A stretch of 64,000 nucleotides of DNA from Lutraria lutraria. Taxonomy: Eukaryota > Mollusca > Bivalvia > Venerida > Mactridae. Both the position numbers and the translations under genes were made by a program. Positions within the stretch are counted from its first letter, which is position 1, and each line of letters opens with the position of its first letter. The stretch is taken from assembly GCA_964023205.1 (NCBI GenBank), contig OZ026839.1, positions 12,864,386 through 12,928,385 of the forward strand, written 5' to 3'. Below the pieces are notes generated by a model. It did not search any database. It was given only the letters and a program-made list of their open reading frames with translations, and was not told the DNA's origin. Below are positions 44,483 through 55,420 of the stretch, piece by piece.

Positions 44483-47400
44483 TCGTCACATAAGAACCAT
44501 AAGGGCTCATCTGCAAAAATCAAATAGTGGAGAAAAAGCCGTTTAAAGGTTTGAAGGTTTACCAAAAATCAAATATTCAAGACACAATCAAGAAATTTTG
44601 TACATTTAATAAGATGGTAAAGAACTTTTAAAATACAGTTTGTTTGAATTAAACAATTGATGTACAAGCCATATACGGTCATATTTGCAGATGAGCCCTT
44701 ATGGTTTTGTCTATTTTTTCATTTTTTTTACAAACATAAGGACTCATCTGTAAAAAAGAACTCTAATTATAGGGAAACACTGGTTCAAATTCACATCAAA
44801 GTGTTACTTTTTGCAACAAATATTAAATATGTGTTCCATAGATACAGTTTTATCCGATAATCTCATCTTATCACTGTCTGTGTCATCTTCACGACTGTGC
44901 GGTACAGTAACCGTTCTTTTACAGATTTATCTGTCTTAAGATCAGCATAGAAATCATGGTTACTTGATGGAATTATTAGTGAGTCGCACAGTGACATTAA
45001 ATCTTTCTTTTTTGGTTCAGTATTTCTGGGCGGACAACTATGCACTGATCGACGCAGCTTTATGACTCGAACTTCCAGTTGATCAAAGTTTTCTTTCACA
45101 AAAATCATGTCTGGCTGATGGTTGCTGACACCCTAATTATTTTTATTTGTAACCAGTTTACCATATTCCCATTGTGTCAGTCTTTAGTGTGTGAGATGTT
45201 CCCTTTTGCAGTTTTTAATTTTGAAAAAATGGTCGAAATGCATGGATAAACTGTGTAAGGATTACTTCTGCAAGCAAAATGAATAACCATATCCTAGTGA
45301 TCTGGGATGAAAATTGAAGTTCCCTTTTTGGCTGTATCTATAGCAGAATGTATGGAATCACATTCCATTTGCGTATGTCCTGACTCCAACATTTTTTGTT
45401 CTATAAGTTCAACTGTTGGGTGACTAAATATAATCAGTTTCGGCCAGAGCAACAGTCTGAATACAGTATTTATTTGGTTTCTTCACCTGAGGTATACTAA
45501 TACTTGATTCATCTAAATTATTCAGTTTATTGTCATCCACGAACACCTTTAGTGCATGCATCATAATGTTCATAGCCTGGAACTGCTAAACATGCTAAAC
45601 AAAAGGCCTCTGCACTTGTCGCCATATATATCTGGCTCAATTTGAATCAAAGGGCAGTTCAGTCTACTGGAATATATCAGTATTCTTCTCCGCAAGAGAT
45701 TAGCTGTTGCAAATGGGATCATGTCGCTTAGTGACACATTCCATATTCCATCATGCTTGAGTTCATCAACATTTTCATCAAACATCTGTGATGATTCTTC
45801 TTTTGACTAATTAAACTTATCCAAGAAGCCAATATAGTGATTATTTTGTTTCTTTAAATGAAGAAACATCACTGTCACTTGTGTTGAATTGACATGTTAT
45901 TGCATTGAAAAAAACAATTGCCACCACCTGCTACATTGTATTTAGTTTTTTTTCCAAGTTAGTACTTATAAGCATATTGTTAAGTCTGATTTCATGATGT
46001 TTCTTAAATACTTGTGTTTACTTGAAACATTCTGCGGCTAGCCATAATTACATGATCAGTGCTTGTTGTTTCTGTGTTCTGTTGGTCTGTAGTTGGTTGC
46101 CTTCCTTTGTTTATCAATTCTGTTTTAGGCGGTTTAGCTATTTTTGCAATGTGCCTTTGCATAGGTCTGGTTCTTATTCTCCAACATTTCTGATGTATGT
46201 TAGTAATATGTATTACAGGTATATTTATATCCCCATTGATGCTTGTATCACTGTCAGACCTTTGTACATGAGTGTATGTTTTATCATTATCACTGTCATC
46301 ATTTTCGGATGACGTAAAAAGTAGTTTACGCTTCCAAGTTGCCTTCCTGTTTGGTTGTTTTCTTGTACAGTTTTCAATAGAATGATCTACTTTCATTCTT
46401 TTCAGTTCTGCCTGAATTTGACACAATGGAAAGTCATCATCTGAACAGCTTTGCTATTCATTATCTGTTTTATTTTTAAGGCCAGACAGTGTGCTTGACA
46501 GTGGTATGTCTTCATCAGAAGAGGACTTGGTCCTTTTTTCCATCTCAATTTCATTTACGTCCTCCCTTTTATCTAATGATTTATTTTCATTCAGAGTCAA
46601 GTCTTTTTGTTTGTTGGTCGAAAGAGTTCAATTAACATCAAAACTTTTAAAATGCCTTTTGGTGATGAAACCTGCTTAGTTCAGTCTTTCTTTTCGTTGT
46701 ATCATCGAGATATCTGTCAGATATTTCATTAATTATATCAAGAAAGGCTTCTTCGTCAGACCAGTCAGCTAATACAGCGCCATATATTGAATTTTCTGTC
46801 TTTTCCATGGTCACCTGTAATTTTAATTATAATTGTAGTTTTAGAATATAACAGTTAATTTGTAAGATAAGTTACAAGACGAGTTGTTGGATTTACAGTT
46901 TACTTAAAGAAAGAAGTATGTTCTGCTCGAGAAACTTGGTGATTTTGAAGAATCAACTACTGTTAAAAATAACATAATATTATAGCATAATTTCAGTAGA
47001 AAGGAAAAACAAAATAATTTTATAAGTATTGAACCATGTAAGCTTTACTGTATTTAAGTCCTAACCATTCAATAATTTGTATTTTACAATCTTAATGATA
47101 AATAAGTTTATCTTACCTGTATTAATATCCAACTAATAGAAAACCTTGTTTAAATAAGAACACAACCATTTTTTTTAACTTACTTCCATACACTCTCAAA
47201 TGAAATGAGAACATTTTCTCAGTGTCTTCTGGACAATGTTTACATCTGGCACATCTTATAATTTCTTATCATTAATAACTGTTTACATGTCAATAATAAC
47301 TGTAAACATATATCACTTGTTAATGATTATAAGTCTGATACTAAAGAGACTTATATTAAGCCCCTAAGTATGAATAAATCGGTATATGTTAGTGTATAAT

Positions 47401-47646
47401 TATTTTCAAACATTGCAGATGAGCCCTTATGTTCCTGAAGGATGAGTAGATGAGCCCATATGTTTCCAAGTAATTCATAAAAATGCAGATGAGCCCTTTT
47501 CATTAACCTGATTTTTCACTTTATTTTTTAGAAATTAAGTGGGATATTTTTTCAGCAGAAAGATAACAACAAAACATCATTATTTTTCACAAAAAGTCAT
47601 TTTCGCCCAAAAGTGCAGATGAGCCCTTATGGTTCTAATGCGACGA
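44483..47646 (-). mobile_element. 3.16-kb DNA transposon with TA target duplication
   Basis: Terminal inverted repeats of 33 bp with two mismatches, beginning TCGTCACATAAGAACCATAA (left) and TCGTCGCATTAGAACCATAA (right, complemented). Flanked by TA (44,481-44,482 and 47,647-47,648). The corresponding unit-1 site near 22,365 reads AATATATGTGACG without insertion. The core word GCAGATGAGCCCTTATG recurs inside the ends in both orientations (near 44,687, 44,733, 47,416, 47,447 and 47,485), as expected of transposase-binding sites. It carries a broken gene on the minus strand (44,863-46,808). I cannot name the superfamily. Confidence 0.87.
44863..46808 (-). pseudogene. Decayed transposon gene with OTU-like peptidase domain
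   Basis: Minus-strand coding pieces in consistent order but different frames. An N-terminal piece from ATG 46,808 encodes MEKTENSIYGAVLADW, preceded by an acceptor-like TTACAG. A Lys/Asp/Ser-rich piece lies at 46,004-46,426. At 45,570-45,785 a piece reads HDGIWNVSLSDMIPFATANL, then RILIYSS, continuing after a frameshift as LAVPGYEHYDAC near 45,545-45,600. The last piece (44,863-45,108) contains CPPRNTEPKKKDLMSLCDSL and SSNHDFYADL. The W..S..D..PFA.ANLL, IYSS and YEHYD order fits an OTU-fold cysteine peptidase, with the terminal His in YEHYD. The assignment rests on motif order, not a search. Frame changes and stops make it non-functional. Confidence 0.6.
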
Positions 47647-47648
47647 TA

Positions 47649-48314
47649 TGTGACGTTCTCGGGGCACCAAGGCCGGTCAGGTTAGATATAAATGAACGCT
47701 TGAAAATTCGCGTAAAATTTGTTCATAAAAAAGACTATTAAACGAATATTTCACTTACCCACAATTCAATTGACATGTACAATGATATTCAACTTCATAC
47801 ATGTATGAATATTAAACAAAAGGGAGTACCTGTAACTGATATATTGCATTTGTCTAAACATGTCTGATGTTGATTAGATATTACATGATAAAGTTCTCGG
47901 TGTCAACACGGTAGACTACTCTTGTAATTATAAAATCAATACCGCATAACTATCGACGGTCTATGGAGAATAGCATATTTCATAGACATTAATTTACTTT
48001 ATGTAAAGAGTTTAGCCTTTTCTTAGACTTGCACAGAATATATTAAACTCTTTTGAACTTTTTTGTTTAGCCACTTATTAGAAATACAATGAAATAATAA
48101 ATGAAAGAGTTTTACGACTAATTGGAAAATTGGAAGGAAGGGATGTAATCAATTAAATCAAACGATACTCAAATACATTTATGTATCGCTGTTGTTTCCC
48201 TTGCTGATGGAAAATATGACTTTAATGATTTATAACTTCGATATCATTCAAGTTATGTTTAACCTACTCAGTATTTATTTCTGAGCGTGACATAAAGTTT
48301 GATGCCGTGAGTGT
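47649..48314. other. Tail of duplication unit 2, non-coding
   Basis: Collinear with 22,370-23,199. It is the uninterrupted counterpart of the 23,206 insertion site. Confidence 0.6.
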
Positions 48315-48473
48315 GTGACTAGCCTTGTAATCCTAGAGCTAGGGTGAAGCAAATGACTGGGTTAGTCTAAAGAGCATGTAGTTGTGGCGATTAATTACTT
48401 TAAATAAAAAGGAAGGAAGAATTTAGCGACGTGGTATATTAGATTTATAATCTGGCTGGGATATATACACCAG

Positions 48474-48546
48474 CCCGACTAACTCAGATGGTAGAGCATC
48501 TGACTTGCAAGCAGGAGGTCGCGGGTTCGAGCTCCGCATCAGGTAC
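48474..48546 (+). tRNA. tRNA-Ala(TGC)-like sequence, second copy, probably a pseudogene
   Basis: Same layout as 35,238-35,310, with AGATGG in the D-loop, a better T-stem (GCGGG/TCCGC) and the same acceptor mismatches. Anticodon TGC sits in loop CTTGCAA. Confidence 0.5.
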
Positions 48547-50029
48547 ATTATTTTCCTTCTCCTATTAAACATACAACTTCTCAATGAAGTCTATAATCTC
48601 ATTGCCCAGCTTGAACACATGACGGCCTGATCCACATGGATGCGGCTCTGGGAACTTTGTAAGTACTTGTATATCATAGTTTTGTATCCGGATTTCATCT
48701 CACCTTGAGGCCAATGGAGACTTACTTGACATTTTCCACTTCTTTCATAAAGTTAACTTTAACTTCAGATAAATGGATTCCTGTCAGGACACCAATATAC
48801 CATTCATCTTCAAACATGACTGCTCTAATAAATACAATGTACTCTATTAGCCAGCTAACAAAACTATTTATATTTTATCAACTTTCGTTATATGTTGCAT
48901 TTAAGGCAGTTGCGCAGATACATGCACAGAAACATACAATGTATATTGTCAGGAATACAATTACTTATGAACATGTAAAGTTATCTTACCAAATTATCAG
49001 ATGTATTTTTCTAGCATTCAGAAATCGATAGTATTTTACTTCCGTTACTACTGCATCATAGGATTTGTTTCATTTCTATATACAATGTATTATCTATTAT
49101 AGTATGCTGATGTTGACTACATAACTGTATGTACTATTTTAAAGCAGGACAAAGATACCATGATAGTCGATTACCCATAGTATCAAGCCAAATATTCTTT
49201 AATCACATTTTTTAAACTTCCGTTACATTTCATTTTCTGTGTCCGAAAAAAGTAAAAAATAAGGCCCAAACATGTTGCTCATAACATAAATCAATATACA
49301 TGTATGTATAAAACTTTTGAAAATTTTGTCTAAATAACGAATCAATGGGTATGATATAAGCACCCACTCACTTTAAATTGATCTAAGCCAGTAACAAAAG
49401 AGACATTGACTTAGCACCATAGCAATACTACTGATATTGTTACGGAGTTTAACTGAAACGGAAGTTAAAAATATCGATGTTTTGGCCAGTTTTACAACGT
49501 ACAGGTGACTTTTGCTGATAAGAGACTGAACTAAGAGCTTAGTTTAATCGGAAGCTGGAATAGCAGAATAACTGGAAAGTCAATGTAAAGCAGTCAGAGA
49601 AGTTAATGAAAATTTTACAAATCCTGTATTGAAGCTGCATGCTAGTTTGATCTGGAAAACATTTTATCCTTAGCTGTATCAATTAGATATCAGTAGTAAT
49701 TGTATAACTATTAAATTAAAGCTTCTTTCACTTGAAATGGTATGAGACTGTACAAATTTAGACATTTAGACTTTTAAAAACCAGTCATGGAAGTTAATTT
49801 AAGTCAGGAGACAAGCTGGAATCAGTTTTTTTTAAATGCTTTTTCATGTCAAAGAAAAATCACTGTAAATGAATCTTCGATGTCATAGTCAATGTTTCGT
49901 ACTCATTTTAATGAACAATTGTAAACAAGCCCTGCAGTGACCTCATATGTAGTCACACAAAAGCTGGCGATAGCTGACAATAGAACTTTAAGGCACATTC
50001 CGAGGCTAATATTGAGTGATATACCTTCA

Positions 50030-50290
50030 ACTCGCTGTAAGCACAGAGTGAGCGCCGTGAAAACGCAGTACACGCAGTGGAAGCGCCACAAGAGTGCAGA
50101 CAATCGGCAACAAGAACTCAACAGGAACGCTATAGAACACCATTTGAGCTCCGTTTGTCCTTTGTCGCTGTAAGAACGCTGTGACATCTCCATTTTCTCG
50201 AAAATATCAGATTTTTTCTTGCGACCTCACGTCGCTGGAGAATACTAAAGAATGCCTTGCCAACGCAGTGATAACGCGGCCTTATGTGAC
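50030..50290. repeat. CGC-rich quasi-periodic segment, copy 3
   Basis: Unit-3 counterpart of 15,655-15,920, more diverged (GAACGC, AACGCAG words). Confidence 0.55.
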
Positions 50291-51372
50291 AGGAGTTAAA
50301 GTGAACAGGCCTAATTTGCGTAGAACAAGAAAAACTACGACGAAACGTTTTATGTAGACGAATTACAAGAAGCATTGGTTTAAGTTTATTGTATGAAGTT
50401 GCTTTTTTCAGAAAGGATATTGACAATATATTTTATTTCTCCATTATGGAGAGTATAACATATTTACAAGTTATAAATAATACACATATACTGACAATCA
50501 TGAGTATTTGACAAATGAATAAATTCATGTATATAGTTCACAAGCACATGGTTATACCATACCCTACATCAATCAAATAGAATATACACTAATAGATACT
50601 TCTAAATTCTAATAATCTGCTATGATACAACCACATTGAACTTCAAGTAGCAGAGCAATGCCTACATGACTTACTTACTTATCAACTATTAACAAAAATA
50701 TAAATTTGCAAACAACTAGAATAAACTCATGAATACCCATGACTAAAATTCGTCTAAAAAAACACTAGTGGTTTGCAGGAAATAATGCATGGATTAAATC
50801 TGATCATGTGTAGGCTGATCGTCCAGTAATAAATAATGTTGAAGCAGCGTTGAATCCCATATAAAATTAGTTCAAATCAATATTTTACCGTTGTATTTTT
50901 AATGCATAGACACATAATTGCTAAATATGGCACACATCGCAAAAATAAACAAATAAACTATAAAAATGCACAATTCATGAACAATAAGAATATAAAATAT
51001 TGACACGTACAGCGAGATAACAAGCAAGCGGTGCCAATGCTCATATGTTCACCGCCTATCCACCTATTAAGTTTCATGTTGCTACCACTTATAGTTTTTG
51101 AGTTATGAGCTACGGGTTTTGCAAGACGCAGACGCCGGAGTGATCAGAATTGCTCGACCTTTTCTTCAAAAACAGACGAGCTAAAATTATTTTCTATCTA
51201 TCGAGACAAAAATTCATGCTTAACATTAAAATGAATAAGCAGTAGTCTTGCACACGGCACTAAGACAGACAAGTAATTATGTAACTGGCAATCGTTTCTG
51301 TTGGACGTTGCTTAGTGCAATTACATGTATATACATTTTTATATAGCATACTTTATTTACAGATCGGAAAAT

Positions 51373-51780
51373 TATGGTGGCTGATTTATGCCATGTCGTA
51401 TTTTCGCTTTTTCGCCACAATAAAGCGAAAATGCGAAAATGCGAAAAAGCGAAAATACGACAAAGTCAACTTTGTCGTATCTTTGCATTGTTGCATTTCC
51501 GCATTGTCGTGGCGAAAAATCGAAAATACGACAGATGAAGGGCGACAATACGACACCAAAGATGTGTCGTGTTTTCGCCTAACATCTGTCGTATCTTTGC
51601 CTTTTCGTGGCGAAAATGCAACAATGCGAAAAACACGACAAAGTCGACTTTTTCGCATTGTCGCATTTTCGCATTGTTGCATTTTCGCATCTTTGCGTTC
51701 CGGTTACGCATGCGCAGGTAGTTTACATAAACCTTATACAAGTTGGTGCGCATGCGCTTTTACAACCGGAACGCGAAAAT
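51373..51780. mobile_element. Fold-back element, short relative of the 23.2-kb element
   Basis: Begins TATGGTGGCTGATTTATGCC, matching the ends of the 23,206-35,079 element. The arms use a different word set (GCGAAAATGCGAAAATGCG, TTTGTCGTATCTTTGC). The right part is a hairpin core with GTTCCGGTTACGCATGCGCA and its complement (51,697-51,772), recalling the CCGGT..CATGCGCA centre of the larger relative. No matching right terminus (..AGCCACCATA) is found, so it is one-ended or truncated. Confidence 0.7.
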
Positions 51781-51789
51781 GGACTATAT

Positions 51790-52623
51790 TATATTATAGG
51801 GCTGTGGCGAGTATCCGGCGAGTCCTCGGATAAGCACGAATCAAATTGAAAAATCGAGTATGAATAATCGTCATTACTAAGATTCGTGGTTCGCGATCTT
51901 GTTTTTAACAAAATAAAAGTGCATTCTTTATTCTTAAAAATCCCTTTTCTCTGAATAGATATTGTCTCAACATGGACTACTTTGTTTGCCAAGATGTCCA
52001 ATCGGTTCTTTAAATATTGATGCTGGTAAATCAATTAACTGGAAGGGAGTACGTATAAATTTAAGCCATATAACAATTTGTACTGATTTAGATTACTTCA
52101 TTATTCCTAAAAGAAATTCAATTTAGTTGTCTTCAGGGCTGCAAAGTTTTAGATGGGTTACTTGATAACAAAAGATTCGTGATTCGATTTGTGGATCGTA
52201 AGTGTTGAATCGTGGGTTGGATCGGATCGCCACAAACCTAACGATCCACCGCTCTAGTAGCAGGGTAAAGATTGTATCAACGCTTATCATTCAATCTATC
52301 ATTCGGAACATCTTTGTGCTTTATCAGTTAATTACATGTATAGGCATTGTTAATCCAAAGCACATTGTTCCAATATGAAATTACACAATGCGTGTCAGTA
52401 ATGCCTTAACTGAAATAGAAAGGTGGATATAGTAAAATCTAAATAAAACTGTCTTTGGGGCGAAAACAATCAGAATATTGAGGTGGTATATCTGTTCTGT
52501 TCTATTTATCTGTTAGCACGTTAAATTTAAATCAATGTGACATTGATCCAAACAAAAATAATATTTGCAGCGTTTTATTTTTTTGTAATTCTTCATGGGT
52601 GTATACATGTAGTTTGTCTCTCA
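51790..52623. other. AT-rich spacer
   Basis: No gene recognised. It contains GATTCGTGATTCG-type short repeats near 51,890 and 52,170 that may be the edges of another old element. Confidence 0.45.
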
Positions 52624-52632
52624 ACTATGTAA

Positions 52633-52835
52633 CACAGGCCGATGTAAAGGACCTGTGATGGTAGATTTGTAATTAATTCTACATTAAACACCATAATTCA
52701 GCCCGATATTGTCTTAAATGAAAAAAGAAAAATGCCGCAAAATTCGACCCCCGTTGTATATACATTAGTTAAACGGGGTCGAATTTTAGTAAATTTGTAA
52801 AAAAATACAATCACAGGTCCGTTACCTCTGTCTGT
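52633..52835. mobile_element. ~203-bp MITE with 9-bp target duplication
   Basis: Flanked by ACTATGTAA at 52,624-52,632 and 52,836-52,844. The imperfect terminal inverted repeats share GGACCTGTGAT at equal distance from both ends. Inside is a hairpin, AAAATTCGACCCCCGTT with complement AACGGGGTCGAATTTT (52,739-52,795). A 9-bp duplication fits Mutator-like mobilisation. Confidence 0.65.
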
Positions 52836-53289
52836 ACTATGTAATACAAAACTATATTCATACTAAAATAATATTTGTATCTAAGATATTTCAGGGTAAG
52901 AAGTTTTTGTCCAAACAAATATCGTTTCTTTACCAATATATCGTGATAAATAGATTTCTCCTTCGATGTATTCTTAATTATGATATCGTTTCTCGAGCTA
53001 TGTATTGTAAGAATCGTTTGGGCAATATTTCGTGATACGTATAATGTCACACCCCGAAAATTTTTATCATAGTCGTTATGTGTCGATATCCAAAGCCACC
53101 GCAAAACGATTGTGTATTAGAAGTAGAGTGGCACTTTTAAATGTCACAACGCCGTGAAACATCGCGTTTACCTTCAACGTCGTAACGTTGTCGGTAAAGG
53201 TATGATTTAGGTAAACAAATATTACCACTATCTATCCACTGATTAAGAAGGTATAATCCCACTATATACCTCGAATTTTCCCAGACATT

Positions 53290-53480
53290 GCGCATTAGAC
53301 ATTGAATATTAAAATTTCAACATTCAACGACAGAAGCTTTGCGACATTTAGCTGCTTTTGCGACATTTAACGGCAATGTTGCATCATTTAACGAAAGGTG
53401 CGATAAACTAAAGTTACAACATTGCGACATTTAACGGCAAGGTTGCAAGATTTTACGGCAGTTACGACATTCCACGACAA
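53290..53480. repeat. GCGACATTTAACGGC short-period repeat
   Basis: Degenerate copies of TTGCGACATTTAACGGCAA and close variants over about 190 bp. It may be the arm of another periodic fold-back element whose other arm is missing. Confidence 0.5.
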
Positions 53481-54127
53481 TTACAGTAGTGATAAGTTAA
53501 ATAAAAACATTGATTTTGCTTCTTCTCGCAATAAGATCCAGTACACATAGTTAAAAAAGATCAGTGTTTGCTCAACACATCTCGTGATCTTGATTTCGAA
53601 CCTAGGCGCCAAGTATACTCTCTGTGACGATAAAGTTGAAGGCATTATGTCCATGACCATTTAACCATTCATGTCAAAAAGTTAGCAGTAGAAAGGAAGC
53701 TTAGCTTTTCTACATAAATTACATTTGTAAGCATTACTGGCCTCCGGATTATCAATGAAATACCGTCAAATAGAAACTTTTTAATTTACAAATTTCAATA
53801 ACACCTCCTAAAATGATAAAACACAAAACAAACTCAATCATCGTTCACAGCAAACCTATATATTTCATTAAGTAAAGCTCATTTAGTTACAGATTTGGTG
53901 TTAACAATTCTATATGGAACATGTATTAAAATGGTTAATAACCAAAATAGGCATATGGATGCAAAAATCATAATACCAATTCGAACTTCATAATTATTTC
54001 TCTTCCTTCGTATGGTTTGTACCGCTATATAAGTTCCACAATTACTATTGAAGCTAGTCAGTCAGAATATATTTGTTTGCAAAAAAATAGCAAAACTTAG
54101 TAACATAATTATGATAACCCTTCGGGA

Positions 54128-54228
54128 CCAATCGTTAGTTTACGTGATTAATCGTTTGCTTACATGAGCAATCGTTTGATTAAGTGGCCTATCGTTGGTT
54201 TACGTGACCAATCGTTCGACTACGTGAT
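54128..54228 (+). repeat. ~21-bp tandem repeat
   Basis: Five degenerate units of CCAATCGTTNGNTTACGTGA with spacing about 19-22 bp. They form the start of a 136-codon open frame (54,164-54,574) that I do not regard as a gene. Confidence 0.7.
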
Positions 54229-54558
54229 TTTTTTAGAAAACAATATACTTAGTATACGAATCGGGCAGCGTTGTGTCCCAAATACAAAATTAGATCGAAA
54301 TAATACTTCTGTCATTTTTGGACAAAGTTTTAAGAAACCATTCATAATTGATCAAAGCACACATAAAAAAACTATACTTTACTATAAGATCACACAAATC
54401 AATATTCTTAATACTACAATTGAATTAATAATTAAATTAATAAGTAAAAGTAACATTACATACAAACTTTTTAATAGACTCATTGAAAATCTTCCATATC
54501 TCGCTTTCTTTCCATGTGAAAAACTAAAGCCTCCCTCTTGGAAGGTTCGAATCAAATG

Positions 54559-54880
54559 GTATCACAGAAAATAATAAAAGTATAAAAAATCAGAACATGT
54601 AATAAAGTATATATGTGCATATTCTAAATAAGTTCAAATGTATCACAGAAGATACTAAAAGTACCAAAAATCATAACATACAATAAAGTATATATGTGCA
54701 TATTCTAAATAAGTTCAAATGTATCACAGAAAATAATAAAAGTACCAAAAATCATAACATGCAATAAAGTATATATGTGCATATTCTAAATCATAGAAGA
54801 CAATTAAAGTATAAAGAATCATAACAGATGCAATACAGTATATATGTGCATATATATTCAAAATAAGTTCCAATTCCTCC
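54559..54880. repeat. 81-bp tandem repeat
   Basis: The word GTATCACAGA recurs at 54,559, 54,640 and 54,721 (period 81), with a diverged fourth unit. Each unit holds AATAAAGTATATATGTGCAT. Confidence 0.85.
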
Positions 54881-54979
54881 GTGCACTCAAATAAATATGT
54901 CATTCAAAATGAACAACTATACACAGCCAAAACAAACTAACATACCCAACTTTCGCGGACATGCTGATTTGGAAAATCG

Positions 54980-55420
54980 ATAAAAAAATTACATTAAACA
55001 AAGAAGGGGGTTTTCACTATAATCGTCATAACTTTTATTCTATTTAAAATACGAAATTTGTACTCATCACAAAAGTTTAATTAATCTTTTATCTTTCTAA
55101 TGGTGTATTTTTTATTATTTAAATTAATGCTTTCTTCGACCCTTTTGCGTTTGAAAAAGACACCTATCGATTCCCTCTATATTCATTGTAAAACGCGTAA
55201 AATTGGTAGATTTTTCAATGAAAATTTGATGTTTTCAGCATCATAACTTTTTGGGGGGAAATGTGATCAAATTTGTACTCATTGCATTCGTTTTGAAAAT
55301 TTAATTTCTTTCACCATGTAAAATATGAAAACAATCAAATAATATCTTCTTCGACCCTTTTGATGATTTTTAAAACTACTCCTTAGATTTTTTTAAGTTA
55401 AATTCGTCAATCGTTCGGCA
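54980..55420. repeat. Two-unit diverged tandem repeat (~240 bp)
   Basis: Two similar stretches, each with a CATAACTTTT region, AAATTTGTACTCAT and CTTCGACCCTTTTG, near 55,030-55,150 and 55,245-55,365. No gene. Confidence 0.5.

Larger units (their letters stand above)
35080..48314. repeat. Segmental duplication, unit 2 (complete)
   Basis: The complete unit: a head (35,080-36,276, matched by 48,315-49,503) and a body (36,277-48,314, matched by 14,925-23,205). It contains the pseudo-tRNA, CGC-rich segment, TPR-TIR copy B, minisatellite array and tail. Removing the 3.16-kb transposon leaves about 10.1 kb as the ancestral unit length. Confidence 0.92.
48315..51372. repeat. Segmental duplication, unit 3 (truncated)
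   Basis: Head 48,315-49,503 matches 35,080-36,276, and body 49,504-51,372 matches the first 1.7-1.8 kb of units 1 and 2. It stops at ACAGATCGGAAAAT, exactly where a fold-back element starts; homology to units 1 and 2 (which continue ACTTGCC) does not resume. The TPR-TIR gene is therefore absent from this unit. Confidence 0.9.

Noticed and set aside
51315..51833. 172-codon plus-strand frame plus overlapping minus-strand frames
   Set aside because: Lies on the GCGAAAATGCG-type hairpin element; open on both strands because of the short-word repeat.
54164..54574. 136-codon plus-strand frame
   Set aside because: Starts in a 21-bp tandem repeat and has the Ile/Asn/Lys composition of translated AT-rich DNA. 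No family resemblance.
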